From the NCBI GenBank assembly GCA_907163375.1, contig CAJQUW010014769.1, positions 1,240,001-1,304,000 of the forward strand: 64,000 nucleotides of DNA, read 5' to 3'. Shown piece after piece: positions 9,015 to 18,258 of this stretch. Positions within the stretch are counted from its first letter, which is position 1. Each line of letters opens with the position of its first letter. The notes beneath the pieces were generated by a model. That model was not told the origin of the DNA and made no database searches. It saw nothing but the letters and a program-made list of their open reading frames with translations. The translations under genes were made by a program, and so were the position numbers. The stretch is from Prostheceraeus crozeri. Lineage: Eukaryota; Platyhelminthes; Polycladida; Euryleptidae.

Positions 9015-10343
9015 GATCCTAACCATCTTTCCATTAAGAATTTCAATAGAATATTTTACATCTTCCAGCAATAAACCATAAGCCATCAATGAAGTTGTGG
9101 AATCTTTCTTTTCAATATTAATTGTTACATCACAACCAGTCTTGATAATATCTTCAGATTGTGCACTTAAATCGAAACAGAAAACAGGATATAAATGTCT
9201 CCAATCTCCAGGAGTTAATTGTGGTTCAACTCCAAATTCTATACAAAGATTTCGATAAGAATCATATCCTTCCATAAATTGATTATTGCTATCGTCAAAT
9301 CTTAATGGATCAATTGGATAACGGGTTTGATTTAATGAAACTTGTAAACTTCGAATTGTATTAATATGAAAAAGATTGTTGTTCTTATCAAAACTTGGAG
9401 AATTATTTCTTTGAAATGTTAGTAATAAATATCTTGGAGTATTCGCAGTTCCAGTAAAATGCCAGTTAAATCTTTGTTCGGAAAAAGTTACTGAACTAGC
9501 AGTACGCTTTAGAAAATTTACTGGAATTGGTTTGTTAGTATTTAATCTTTTTGCAATAGCTGTTTCAATCTCTAAACTAGGAGTAATATGCTTAATCCAC
9601 CATTCAAGTCTATCAATTTTTAAATATGCTTTTTTTCCAGTCTTACCAAAAAAGATTAATTCATTATTTGCTGTACGATGAATTATTAATTTAAACTTTA
9701 ATTGATATGATATTTTATCATAATCTAAATATCCGAATAATGGAGACAATGACCAATTTACTGTCTGTTTACTTTTTTTGTTAAATTCACGTCTTTCTTT
9801 ATATGCATCATTATTTGTTTTATTTAAATGTTTTGCAATATTTTCTACATCTTTCGCAATTCCTGCGGCATCTGTTCCAGCGTGAGTTAAATCATCAACA
9901 ATTATACCATCATTAGTATCAGGAAACCAACCTTCGATTTCATACTCTTTATTATTTTCACCAATTGTTACAAATCTAAGCATTGTATCAATTACACCTG
10001 GAGAATCACTTATTGTTTCTATATTTTGAGTTGCAACATCTAAACGCATTTGTGTAAATAATCTTGGAAAGAAATTATTCTCTAGTGCAATATTATCGGT
10101 TTCTGGTAATGGTGTTGTAAAATTGGCATCACTATACAAAGAATATTCACAGTGTAAAAATGAATCAGGTAGATATAAATAACTCTGCTGATTATCAACT
10201 TCAAAAATTAAATCACCTCCAGTATTTACTCTACTGGAAGATCCGGGATTCATAGCAATTCTTATATAGTCATTCTTTTTTTGATTGTAACTGACGAACG
10301 GAGGATCGTCTAATCTAAATTTATTTTCGATAAGCGAAGACAT
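9009..10343 (-). CDS. Major capsid protein, double jelly-roll type (MCP)
   Basis: A 444-residue product of the Polinton/adintovirus hexon-like family, which forms the icosahedral shell. The C-terminal part has the family pattern PVFCFDLSAQSEDI near residues 390-405, then a strand-rich run ending AYGLLLEDVKYSIEILNGKMVRIG. Mid-protein features include WSLSPLFGYLDYDK and RLEWWIKHITPSLEIE. The N-terminal SSLIENKFRLDDPPFVSYN is consistent with an internal scaffold-like arm. The start at 10343 follows an A-rich leader. It appears open. It is transcribed on the same strand as its capsid neighbours, with a hairpin cluster at its 3' end. Confidence 0.85.
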   Translation of the reverse strand: MSSLIENKFRLDDPPFVSYNQKKNDYIRIAMNPGSSSRVNTGGDLIFEVDNQQSYLYLPDSFLHCEYSLYSDANFTTPLPETDNIALENNFFPRLFTQMRLDVATQNIETISDSPGVIDTMLRFVTIGENNKEYEIEGWFPDTNDGIIVDDLTHAGTDAAGIAKDVENIAKHLNKTNNDAYKERREFNKKSKQTVNWSLSPLFGYLDYDKISYQLKFKLIIHRTANNELIFFGKTGKKAYLKIDRLEWWIKHITPSLEIETAIAKRLNTNKPIPVNFLKRTASSVTFSEQRFNWHFTGTANTPRYLLLTFQRNNSPSFDKNNNLFHINTIRSLQVSLNQTRYPIDPLRFDDSNNQFMEGYDSYRNLCIEFGVEPQLTPGDWRHLYPVFCFDLSAQSEDIIKTGCDVTINIEKKDSTTSLMAYGLLLEDVKYSIEILNGKMVRIG

Positions 10344-10377
10344 TTTTATAAAAAATAATTTGACTTTTTGTTTTTCT

Positions 10378-10510
10378 CACACACAGAAAAAATTCTGCTA
10401 AAATAATTTTACTTAAATAATTTTACTAAAAAAATTTTACTAAAAAATTTTACTAAAAAATTTTACTAAAAAAATTTTACTAAAAAAAATTTACTAAAAA
10501 ATATATTTTA
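10378..10510. repeat. Short AT-rich tandem repeat upstream of the capsid gene
   Basis: At least six copies of a 15-17 bp unit TTTTACTAAAAAA(A)AT, directly upstream of the major capsid start. It may form part of its promoter; that is inference from position only. Confidence 0.8.
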
Positions 10511-10535
10511 GAATTTTGCTAGACCAGCTCCGCTA

Positions 10536-10561
10536 CAGCTTTGCTGGTTAAACCGAAGGTT
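10536..10561. promoter_or_regulatory. Mini-hairpin pair downstream of the small Gly/Ala gene
   Basis: CAGC-TTT-GCTG at 10536-10546 and AACC-GAA-GGTT at 10551-10561, both perfect. They lie about 90-115 bp past the stop of the minus-strand gene ending at 10651. Confidence 0.55.
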
Positions 10562-10637
10562 GCTACTCACGCCATTTCCTCTTATTTCTTCAATTGTTTT
10601 TTTATTATTTTTATTTTCATTATGTTTACTATTAGAC

Positions 10638-10650
10638 GGAGCTCCGCTCC
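10638..10650. promoter_or_regulatory. Mini-hairpin abutting a stop codon (GGAGC-TCC-GCTCC)
   Basis: A perfect 5-bp stem with a TCC loop lies immediately next to the minus-strand stop codon at 10651-10653. It has the same stem as the hairpins at 8958 and 11128. Confidence 0.65.
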
Positions 10651-11070
10651 TCAAGGTTTCACCCCCACAGCTATGTTAGCAATTTTGTTTTTTGTTTCCT
10701 CTGAAAGTTTTTTTAAATTTTTTAGTTCTTCAGAATCATTCCTAAGTTTACGAATAGCTTCTAGTTGTTTTAATTCGTTTTGAGACTTGACAGCATTTGA
10801 TATTGCACTAGCTGTACTACCTATAGCAGCTGCTCCTTTTGCAGCAGATGTAATCAAATCTTTATTATTTTTAATTAAGTTAACGATACTTCCAATACCA
10901 GAAAAGATGCCAGCCCCTTCTTTTTGGACGGCACCTGCGGTGCCTAGGAACTTTTGTGTTCCGACAGTTTCTACACTATCATAATGGTACACAGGTTTCT
11001 GAGATGGTTCATGAGCAATTTTATTATTTGATGCAAAACGTTTAAGATTGCGTTTATAAATTATAGGCAT
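10651..11070 (-). CDS. Small Gly/Ala-rich structural-type protein, unknown role
   Basis: A 139-residue product with a basic N-terminus (MPIIYKRNLKRFASNNK), an amphipathic Gly/Ala region (GAGIFSGIGSIVNLIKNNKDLITSAAKGAAAIGSTASAISNAV, about residues 52-95) and a charged helical tail. The position among capsid genes and the amphipathic segment suggest a minor virion protein, perhaps comparable to adenoviral pVI, but no diagnostic motif proves it. A GGCACC-TGC-GGTGCC hairpin lies in frame inside the gene and encodes GTAGA. It appears open. Confidence 0.6.
   Translation of the reverse strand: MPIIYKRNLKRFASNNKIAHEPSQKPVYHYDSVETVGTQKFLGTAGAVQKEGAGIFSGIGSIVNLIKNNKDLITSAAKGAAAIGSTASAISNAVKSQNELKQLEAIRKLRNDSEELKNLKKLSEETKNKIANIAVGVKP
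10930..10944. repeat. In-frame mini-hairpin GGCACC-TGC-GGTGCC
   Basis: A 6-bp perfect stem with a 3-nt loop, entirely inside the coding sequence of the small Gly/Ala-rich protein. Confidence 0.7.
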
Positions 11071-11113
11071 TTTTTAGGATTAAATTTGACTTTTGGGAAA
11101 AATATCTACGTTC

Positions 11114-11171
11114 GGCTAAAGCCTCGAGGAGCTTCGCTCCGATTGGTTAGTAACCAGAGGACCTTTGGTCC
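11114..11171. promoter_or_regulatory. Cluster of four mini-hairpins after the fibre-like gene
   Basis: GGCT-AA-AGCC (11114-11123), GGAGC-TTC-GCTCC (11128-11140), GGTTA-G-TAACC (11145-11155) and GGACC-TTT-GGTCC (11159-11171). They begin 15 bp past the minus-strand stop at 11186. The same four stems occur at 8958-9014 in another order and orientation. Confidence 0.7.
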
Positions 11172-11185
11172 GTTTAATATTTACG

Positions 11186-12073
11186 CTAAGATTTACGTTT
11201 GTGAATGGACAACAACTTCGAGATAACTTTATTAATTGACTGTTGCACTTTATCTATTGCGTCAAGCAGCGTGTGATGTACTTTAATTTCTTTTCTATTA
11301 ACTTGCATTTTCTCCTGATTCATCTTCAACGCCGTTTTAAGTGCATTTAACTTAATTTTAAGAACATCTAATTGTCTTTTAACAGAATCTAACTGTTCTT
11401 TATTTTCTTTAGAGTTTTCTTGTAAATTTTTCTTTAATTCATTTTCTAAATTGATTTTCAGATTTTTCATTTTATCAACTTTTTCATTAAGTGAGTTTAC
11501 TTCATTTATTATTCTATTCATCTTTTTCATTTGTTGAGTAATTTTAGAACTTAATTCATCAACACTTTTTTGGAATGTAGTTTGTAACTGCTTTAAATTT
11601 TTTTTAATTCTTTCAGGAAGTTTTTCTATTTCATCTTCTAATTGTTCTTTTAACATTTTTATCTGATGTTTATTTTTAATGACTGCAGATTTTAACTTTA
11701 TAGAAAGTAATATTAAAATTTTTGATTGTTCAGAAATCTTTTTAAAAAGTTTTGCTATATCTGCTTCTAGCTCTCTATCCTTTTTATCAAGTTTTAATAA
11801 TTTTTCGTTTAATGATTTGTCATTAAGTTTAAGCAACTTTAATTCGTTCATCAGTGGAACCAAAACATCGTTTATATATTTTTCTTTTAAGTCATTGATT
11901 TGTGTATCAACATATTGTTTATTTGTCAACTCTGTATTTTGTTGCGGAAGAATAGAAAGATGCAATGGACCAGATAAAACGTCTCCAGTTTTCATGATAT
12001 AATTTTCTATCTCTATTTCTAATTCACGATTATTCGGGATATATGCACCTCCACCAACATTTGGTAACATCAT
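11186..12073 (-). CDS. Coiled-coil fibre-like protein
   Basis: A 295-residue product. Residues 1-20 are Gly-rich (MMLPNVGGGAYIPNN). Residues 28-58 read TGDVLSGPLHLSILP...ELTNKQYVD, which matches the G-D-x-M-S-G-P-L...KQYVD motif of bacteriophage tail fibres. The remaining 230 residues are almost entirely heptad-rich, with Leu/Ile, Lys and Glu (for example LKEQLEDEIEKLPERIKKNLKQL), predicting a long coiled coil. This suggests a trimeric spike or fibre exposed on a capsid; the role is inference. It is divergently arranged with the next gene across a 108-bp AT-rich gap, and is followed by a hairpin cluster. It appears open. Confidence 0.7.
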   Translation of the reverse strand: MMLPNVGGGAYIPNNRELEIEIENYIMKTGDVLSGPLHLSILPQQNTELTNKQYVDTQINDLKEKYINDVLVPLMNELKLLKLNDKSLNEKLLKLDKKDRELEADIAKLFKKISEQSKILILLSIKLKSAVIKNKHQIKMLKEQLEDEIEKLPERIKKNLKQLQTTFQKSVDELSSKITQQMKKMNRIINEVNSLNEKVDKMKNLKINLENELKKNLQENSKENKEQLDSVKRQLDVLKIKLNALKTALKMNQEKMQVNRKEIKVHHTLLDAIDKVQQSINKVISKLLSIHKRKS

Positions 12074-12181
12074 TTTTAAAACAATAAAAAAGTAAAAATT
12101 ATTATTATAATAAAAATAAAAAAATAAAATTTTTTCTAATAAAAATAAAAAAATAAAATTTTTTCTAATAAAAATAAAAAA
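12074..12181. promoter_or_regulatory. Divergent AT-rich intergenic region, likely bidirectional promoter
   Basis: A 108-bp gap between two divergently oriented starts. It contains two copies of AATAAAAATAAAAAAATAAA followed by ATTTTTTCT, with the repeat running up to the base before the plus-strand ATG. No TATA or initiator can be singled out in so AT-rich a stretch. Confidence 0.55.
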
Positions 12182-13471
12182 ATGGAAAATCCAAATTTAA
12201 AAAAATTATATTCGCCCGCATCATCCTGTTCTTCTTATTCGACGAGATCAACGGGATTTGAAAATAAATGTTTTGATAATAATAATAATAATAATCCATG
12301 TATAGATGTTAATATTTTATTTCAATTACAAGCCGAAATATTTAGAGAACAGACTAAAGGTTTACCTTCTATAGAAACTAATTATTGTTTATTTCCGGGG
12401 GATCCATTTATTAAATTTATGGAGATTGTTAGTAAATATAATGATGTAGCTTATGTGGAATTAAATAAAGAAAATATGGTTATAATAGGTCATAATAATG
12501 TTTATGGATTTATTAGAGCAGTGTTACCAATTAGTAATACTGATTGGATAGAAACTAAAATTATTAATTATATCAATATTAAAGAATTAGTTAAAAAATT
12601 AAAATCTTTTTCGAAAGAAAAAATTAGATTATTTGTTGACGATCAAAATCAATATAACATTCACATAGAGAGTAAAAAACATAATGAAGAATTATTATGT
12701 CAAGTTTATTATAGAGACACAATTTATAAACAAGAAACATTAGAAATGCCGCAAAGATATGATGATGATACGTATATAGGATTATATTCAAACTTAAATA
12801 TTAATTTCTTAAAATCTTACATAAATGGCTTAGCTCAACAAGAAAAAATTTATATGTGGACAACACCTTATACTATTAACAATGACCATAATCATAATAA
12901 ACGAACCGAAGGTTCTAGGGCTTTGCCCGATCTTAAAGAAACTTATGATAATAATGATGATTCTGTAACATCTGAAAAAGGTGTAAATGGTAAAAAAGAT
13001 TATAAAAATATTAGTAATTATAAAAATTTATCTAAATTTCATTTTCTTACAATTGAAAATAATAATGATGGCATAGTTGAAGATACTGTTAGACAACTAT
13101 GTGTCGGGTCTACAAAATTTAAATTAGGATTTACATCTAATCAATTTAAAATTTTATCATCTTTAATAAAAACTAAAAGTGATTCAGATTATGGTGGTGT
13201 TATTAAATTTTCCAAAAGAGATCAAAGACCAATATTTTTCTCTATTATATTATTATCAGATAAAAGATGTAATTTAGAATTAGATATTCCAATAAGAGAA
13301 TGGTATCCTATCATGGAAGGGCATCCTATACCAAAAAGTGTAATTTATGATGATGAAGAATCAATTTATGATGATGATGAAGAATCAATTGATGATGATG
13401 ATGAAGAATCAATAGTTAGTGAAAAAAAATTTAAATTATCTTTTGATAAAACATTATATGATAAAACTTAA
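12182..13471 (+). CDS. Uncharacterised protein, possibly sliding-clamp-like
   Basis: A 429-residue product that I do not recognise by motif. It lies just upstream of the DNA polymerase on the same strand. Two regions look like repeated clamp halves: about residues 70-115 (DPFIKFMEIVSKYNDVAYVEL then NMVIIGHN) and about residues 310-355 (TKFKLGFTSNQFKILSSLI then GGVIKFSKRD), each an amphipathic helix followed by alternating strands. This is weak, inference-level support for a processivity factor. A low-complexity linker lies around residues 235-270, where a double mini-hairpin encodes RTEGSRALPD. The acidic tail repeats DDDEESI three times. It appears open. Confidence 0.55.
   Translation: MENPNLKKLYSPASSCSSYSTRSTGFENKCFDNNNNNNPCIDVNILFQLQAEIFREQTKGLPSIETNYCLFPGDPFIKFMEIVSKYNDVAYVELNKENMVIIGHNNVYGFIRAVLPISNTDWIETKIINYINIKELVKKLKSFSKEKIRLFVDDQNQYNIHIESKKHNEELLCQVYYRDTIYKQETLEMPQRYDDDTYIGLYSNLNINFLKSYINGLAQQEKIYMWTTPYTINNDHNHNKRTEGSRALPDLKETYDNNDDSVTSEKGVNGKKDYKNISNYKNLSKFHFLTIENNNDGIVEDTVRQLCVGSTKFKLGFTSNQFKILSSLIKTKSDSDYGGVIKFSKRDQRPIFFSIILLSDKRCNLELDIPIREWYPIMEGHPIPKSVIYDDEESIYDDDEESIDDDDEESIVSEKKFKLSFDKTLYDKT
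12903..12928. repeat. In-frame double mini-hairpin in the clamp-like gene
   Basis: GAACC-GAA-GGTTC (12903-12915) and GGGC-TTT-GCCC (12918-12928), both perfect, lie inside the coding sequence and encode RTEGSRALPD. A decayed relative encoding RTESSRASPD is in the polymerase gene at 15505-15540. Confidence 0.8.
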
Positions 13472-13629
13472 TATGATAAAACTTAATGTGATAAAACTTA
13501 ATATGATAAAGAAAAAAATAACTAAAGAACGTGAAACATATAATAATATAAAATAACACTCAAGTCCTAGATATTAGAATGTTTATATCTAAAATTAAAA
13601 CACAAATTTTTCCTTAAAAAATAAAAAAA
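13472..13629. repeat. Short intergenic region with ATGATAAAACTTAAT repeats
   Basis: Three to four copies of ATGATAAAACTTAAT overlap and follow the upstream stop. The rest is AT-rich leader before the polymerase. No hairpin of the GC-rich type is seen at this gene end. Confidence 0.6.
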
Positions 13630-16600
13630 ATGGAAAATACCAAGTTTTATTGTGTCTTATGTAAAAAAAGTTGCAAACAAAAAGAAGTTATCAATCTCAT
13701 TTAAATAGTAAATTGCATTTACAAAATGTAGAACGAGTTGATGAAGGAAATAGATTAAAATTAAATAGTTATAAAAACTATCTAGAAACATTGCCTACTG
13801 ATATAAAAGTTAAAAAAATGTTTGATGATTATTCACATTCGGAATATAAAAAAGTTTTTAATAGTGAAGATGAGACCATACCAGATGGAAGATATTTATT
13901 TAGCGATACTGATGAATTTGATGAAGCTGAACGAAACGATGAAGCCTTAGCAAATATAAAATATTTATTTAATCAGTCTTTTGAATATAATGAAACCGAT
14001 AAAACTTTTTCTGATATTCTAACCAACTTTTATAATATATTTAAGAAATCTTTCAAATGTTATATGAATGTAGAAGTACTTTATACAAAAAATGGACCTG
14101 ATGGAATTCCTGAAGAAATAATACAAGGACATTTTACAAATTCACAAGAAATTCATAATGTAAATGATATACAACCCATATTTGAATCGATGATACTTAA
14201 ATTAGAAAATTGTATAATTGAATCCCAGTTACGTGAATCTGGTTGGAGATTTGTTAAAATACTATCTAAGAAAATAGTAATTGATAAATATAAAAATAAT
14301 ACTGGTGGTAGTTATGTTCCTTTACCTTTCAGTTCACCACAAATAATCAACATAAAAAATGAAGATGATTATTGTTTTCTGTGGAGTATTATAGCACATT
14401 TACATCCTGCAGAATATCATAAAGAAAGACTAAGTCATTATAATAAAGAAGAATACATAAATGAATTTAATCTTTCTGATGGCTTAGATGAATTTCCATA
14501 TGATTATAATAGGTTAAAAAAGTTTCATAAAAAGAATAAAAATTTAATAGAAGTAAATGTTTTTGAATTAAATGTGAATTATGTTTCTATTGGTAAAATT
14601 ACTCCACTTTACTCAGATTCAAAAAAATTTTATTTGAATAATAAAAATTTATGTCAATCAGAAATAGTATATAATGATAGAGGAAATTACATGCATCATA
14701 ATATTTTTTACCAAGGAAATATAATATGTACTGAAAAATTTGAACTTGTTAAAACACTATCACCAATAATGATTAGTCATAATAATTATAAAGGACGTAA
14801 TTATAATTATGATTATGATTCCGATTATTCATCTTTATCTTTAAAATATCAACAAAAATTACAAAATTTAAATGAAAGTTTACAAAAATGTAAAACAGAT
14901 TATCAACAACAAACAAAAATATTAGTACAAGAATATGGCCATAAATATGAAAATAAGATAGAAACGATTCAAAAATTAAATGATGACAATAAAGAATTAA
15001 ATAATGAAGAAAATGAAACCAATCAAAAAATAAATGAATCTTTAAAAAAATGTCTACAACAATATAAAGAACAATATGATAAAGAATATAGTTATCAGCT
15101 ACAAATATTAAATCAAAATTTTCATCGAAATACATTTAATCTTACAAAAGAAATTAATGAAACACATGAACTATATCAAGATAAATTTGAAAAACAAGAA
15201 CAGTCAAAACAGCCAGCACAAGCGAATATATTATATTATCAGGGTCATTTTATATTGTGTAAAGATGTTTCTATATTCACAAAAACTTCAGATAATACAA
15301 ATTTTCCTTGTCTTCAATGTATGACAAGTTTTAGAACTAAAGAAGAAATGAATAGACATTTGGAGAATTGTCAACAAAATGAAGCAGTCAGAAACACATT
15401 TCCAAAAGATGATTATTTAGAATATAATAAATGGTATTTTAAAAATAAAGTACCCTTTACTATTTATTGTGATTTTGAAGCTTATAATGTTAATATGACA
15501 CAAAATCGAACGGAAAGTTCCAGGGCTTCACCCGATTCTAAAAATGATAATTCTGAAAATGGTACGGGCCAATTAGAACCTTCGGTTTTTAATTATGAAA
15601 AAAGTGCATCTGAACAAAGTAAAGAAAAATATTTATTTGAACAAAAACCATTATGTTGGGGAATGTACATTCATTCAAATTATCCTGAATTATTTAAATC
15701 AGAATATTTTCAATACTATGGTGAAGATAGTTCAGAAATGTTTACAAAGAAAGTAGAAGAATTACAAAATTATTTTTCACAATTGCTTGAAACAAATATA
15801 CCGATGATGCCATTAACAGAAAAAGAAAAATTAAATTTTATTAATGAAACAAAATGTTATTACTGTGGAAAAGAATTTACAAAAAATTATAAAAATGGCA
15901 AAGGTAGATATCTTGATAAGGTAAAAGATCATGATCATCTAAATGGATTATATAGAGGTGCAGCACATAATTCTTGTAATCTTAATGCTAATAAATTTAA
16001 ATATAACTTTGTTCCTTTATATTTCTATAATGGTTCTAAATATGATTTCCATCTAGTAATGAAAGATTTATTTTCATCTGAAAAATTACAACAACAACAA
16101 ATAAATGTACTATGTAAAACAGAGGAAGAATATTTTTCAATGCAATTAGGTTGCAATAGAATTTTAGATGCATTTAGATGTTTTACTCCTTATTCATTAG
16201 ATGTTATGGGAAAAACTTTGAAATCTGAACAATGTAAAATATTAAATAAATATAATTTAAAACCTTTAAAAGGAATATTTCCGTATGAATATTTAACCTG
16301 TGGCTCACAGTCGAAGACTGATATAACTGGAGATAAAACCTGTGGTTCACAGTCGAAGACTGATTTTAATTCTGTGAATAAAATTATGGAAGAAAAACAA
16401 CTTCCTCCAATAAATAAATTTAAATCAACATTAAAACAATCAAAATTATCTGACGAAGACTATGCAGAAGCTGAAAAAAATTGGAGAGAGTTAAATTGTA
16501 AAACAATGTATGATTATACAATGAAATATCTACAGATAGACGTATTAATACTAGCTGATCTTTTTGAAAACTTTCGTGATATGTGTTTAGAATATTACGG

Positions 16601-18142
16601 AATAGATCCATGTTATTGTTATTCTACACCAGGTTTAACATGGTTAGCAGGATTAAAACATACAAATGTTAAACTTAAACATTATAAAGAAAATACATAT
16701 GATAAATTATTATTTTTTGAATCTGGAATTAGAGGTGGAGTTTCATCAGTTTTAGGTAATAGATATGTTAAATGTTATAATAAGAAAGTAAATCCACAAG
16801 AATATGGAATAATGAAACCTTTATCTCCAGAAGAAAAAGAAAAAATATTAGAAATTTTTCGAACGAAACGAGAAGGAGTAGAACGTGAAAAAGCAATTGA
16901 TGAATTCATGAGAGAAAACTATTTGTTATATTATGATTTTAATAGCTTATATTCTTCTTGCATGATACAAGAATTACCAACAGGTGAAATGTCATGGTGT
17001 AATATTCTAGATTATCAAAAAACATATGATGGAAATTATAATCATGGTTATATATATGAAGTTGATTTAGTATACCCTGATGAAATAAAAGATAAAACAA
17101 AATATTTTCCTTTCTGTCCCGAAAACAAAATTCCTAATATAGAAGATTTTTCAGATTATCAAAAATCTTTAATTCCTAAAAAATACAGACCAACAAAAAA
17201 ACTTATGTTAACACAAAGCAATAAAGGAAAGTATGGTATGTTGTTGAAGGAAGAATGCTAGATTGGTATTTAGATCATGGAATGATTCTCACCAAAATAC
17301 ATCGAAAACTATTTTATCAAAAATCTAGGTGGTTAAAAAATTATATAGAGTTCAATATTGAAAAACGCAAAATAGCTAAAAGAAATAAAGATGATTTTGG
17401 AAACGTGTTCTTCAAATTAATGAATAATGCATTTTATGGTAAGACTTTAGAAAATGTGCGTAATAGACAAAATATTGAAATAGTTTATGATAAAGATAGG
17501 TTTCAAAATTTAACAAGGAAACCTACATATAAAAGAACTACTAGATTTAGTAATGAACTATGTGCTGTACATTTACGTCGAATCAGCGTAAAACATGATA
17601 AGTTTAATTTCATTGGTTTCACTATATTAGAATTAGCTAAACTATTTATGTATAGATTTATATATGATTATTTAGCACCTGCTTATGGCAAAAACTATAA
17701 ATTACACTTTACAGATACCGATTCTGTTTTCTTAGAATTAACAATACCGTATAATTCTACACTTGATGAAGAAATTAATAAAATAAAAGATATCATTCAT
17801 CCTTCTGATTTATGTAAAGTAAAAGATGAATTAGAAGGAAATGAAGATTTCATAACAGAAGCTATATTTTTAAAATCTAAATGTTACTGTTATGATACAA
17901 CTAATAATATTAAAACACATAAAACATTAAAAGGAATTTCAAAGGCATCAGTGGCTAACCAAATAACATTTCAAGATTATAAAAATGCATTATTTAATAA
18001 TGAAATAAAAACAGCATGTAATTATAGACTTAATTCAAAAAAACATAACATGTATTTAAAAGAAGAACATAAATTAGCATTAGATCCATTTGATGATAAA
18101 AGAAAAATTTTACCTGATGGAATAACTACTGAACCTTTTTAA
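13630..18142 (+). CDS. Protein-primed DNA polymerase family B (pPolB) region
   Basis: This would replicate the element by protein priming. In order: an N-terminal region with the conserved Polinton block EDDYCFLWSIIAHLHP (near 14360); a long Gln/Lys/Glu-rich coiled coil (about 14840-15210); a C2-type finger CLQCMTSFRTKEEMNRHLENC (near 15310); exonuclease motif I YCDFEAYN (near 15465); a zinc/HNH-like insert CYYCG...KDHDHLNGLYRGAAHNSCN (15855-15985); exonuclease II FYNGSKYDFHL and III YLQIDVLILAD; polymerase motif A YYDFNSLYSS (near 16930), motif B KLMNNAFYGKT (near 17415), motif C FTDTDSV (near 17710) and a C-terminal LKGISKAS. The gene looks broken in one or two places. Mini-hairpins lie in frame at 15508-15588 and 16298-16362. 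Confidence 0.93.
15508..15588. repeat. Decayed mini-hairpins inside pPolB
   Basis: GAAC-GGAAA-GTTC (15508-15520), GGG-CTTCA-CCC (15523-15533) and GAACC-TTC-GGTTT (15576-15588). The first two correspond to the double hairpin at 12903-12928 with substitutions; they encode RTESSRASPD in a low-complexity linker just after exonuclease motif I. Confidence 0.65.
16298..16362. repeat. Tandemly duplicated double hairpin inside pPolB
   Basis: CTGTG-GCT-CACAG overlapping CAGTC-GAA-GACTG at 16298-16320, and CTGTG-GTT-CACAG overlapping CAGTC-GAA-GACTG at 16340-16362. The two stems share CAG, so each unit can fold into either or both. In frame they encode TCGSQSKTD twice, separated by ITGDK. Confidence 0.85.
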
Positions 18143-18252
18143 TTTTCTAATTTCTAAGATAGACAAATTTCATATATACATAAAATAAAAAAATATTATA
18201 ACACTATATTTGTACATTTTTATCACTCCGAGAAAATATTTTCTATCGACTT
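18143..18252. other. Spacer between convergent polymerase and ATPase genes
   Basis: 110 bp of AT-rich DNA containing a 14-bp perfect palindrome AGAAAATATTTTCT (18231-18244) and the start of the hairpin GACT-TTC-AGTC. Confidence 0.6.
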
Positions 18253-18258
18253 TCAGTC
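18248..18258. promoter_or_regulatory. Mini-hairpin across the ATPase gene end (GACT-TTC-AGTC)
   Basis: A 4-bp perfect stem with a TTC loop spans the minus-strand stop at 18253-18255, next to a longer AT palindrome. Confidence 0.5.

Noticed and set aside
14773-15135. A minus-strand frame of 120 codons inside the polymerase
   Set aside because: Antisense shadow of the low-complexity coiled-coil part of pPolB.
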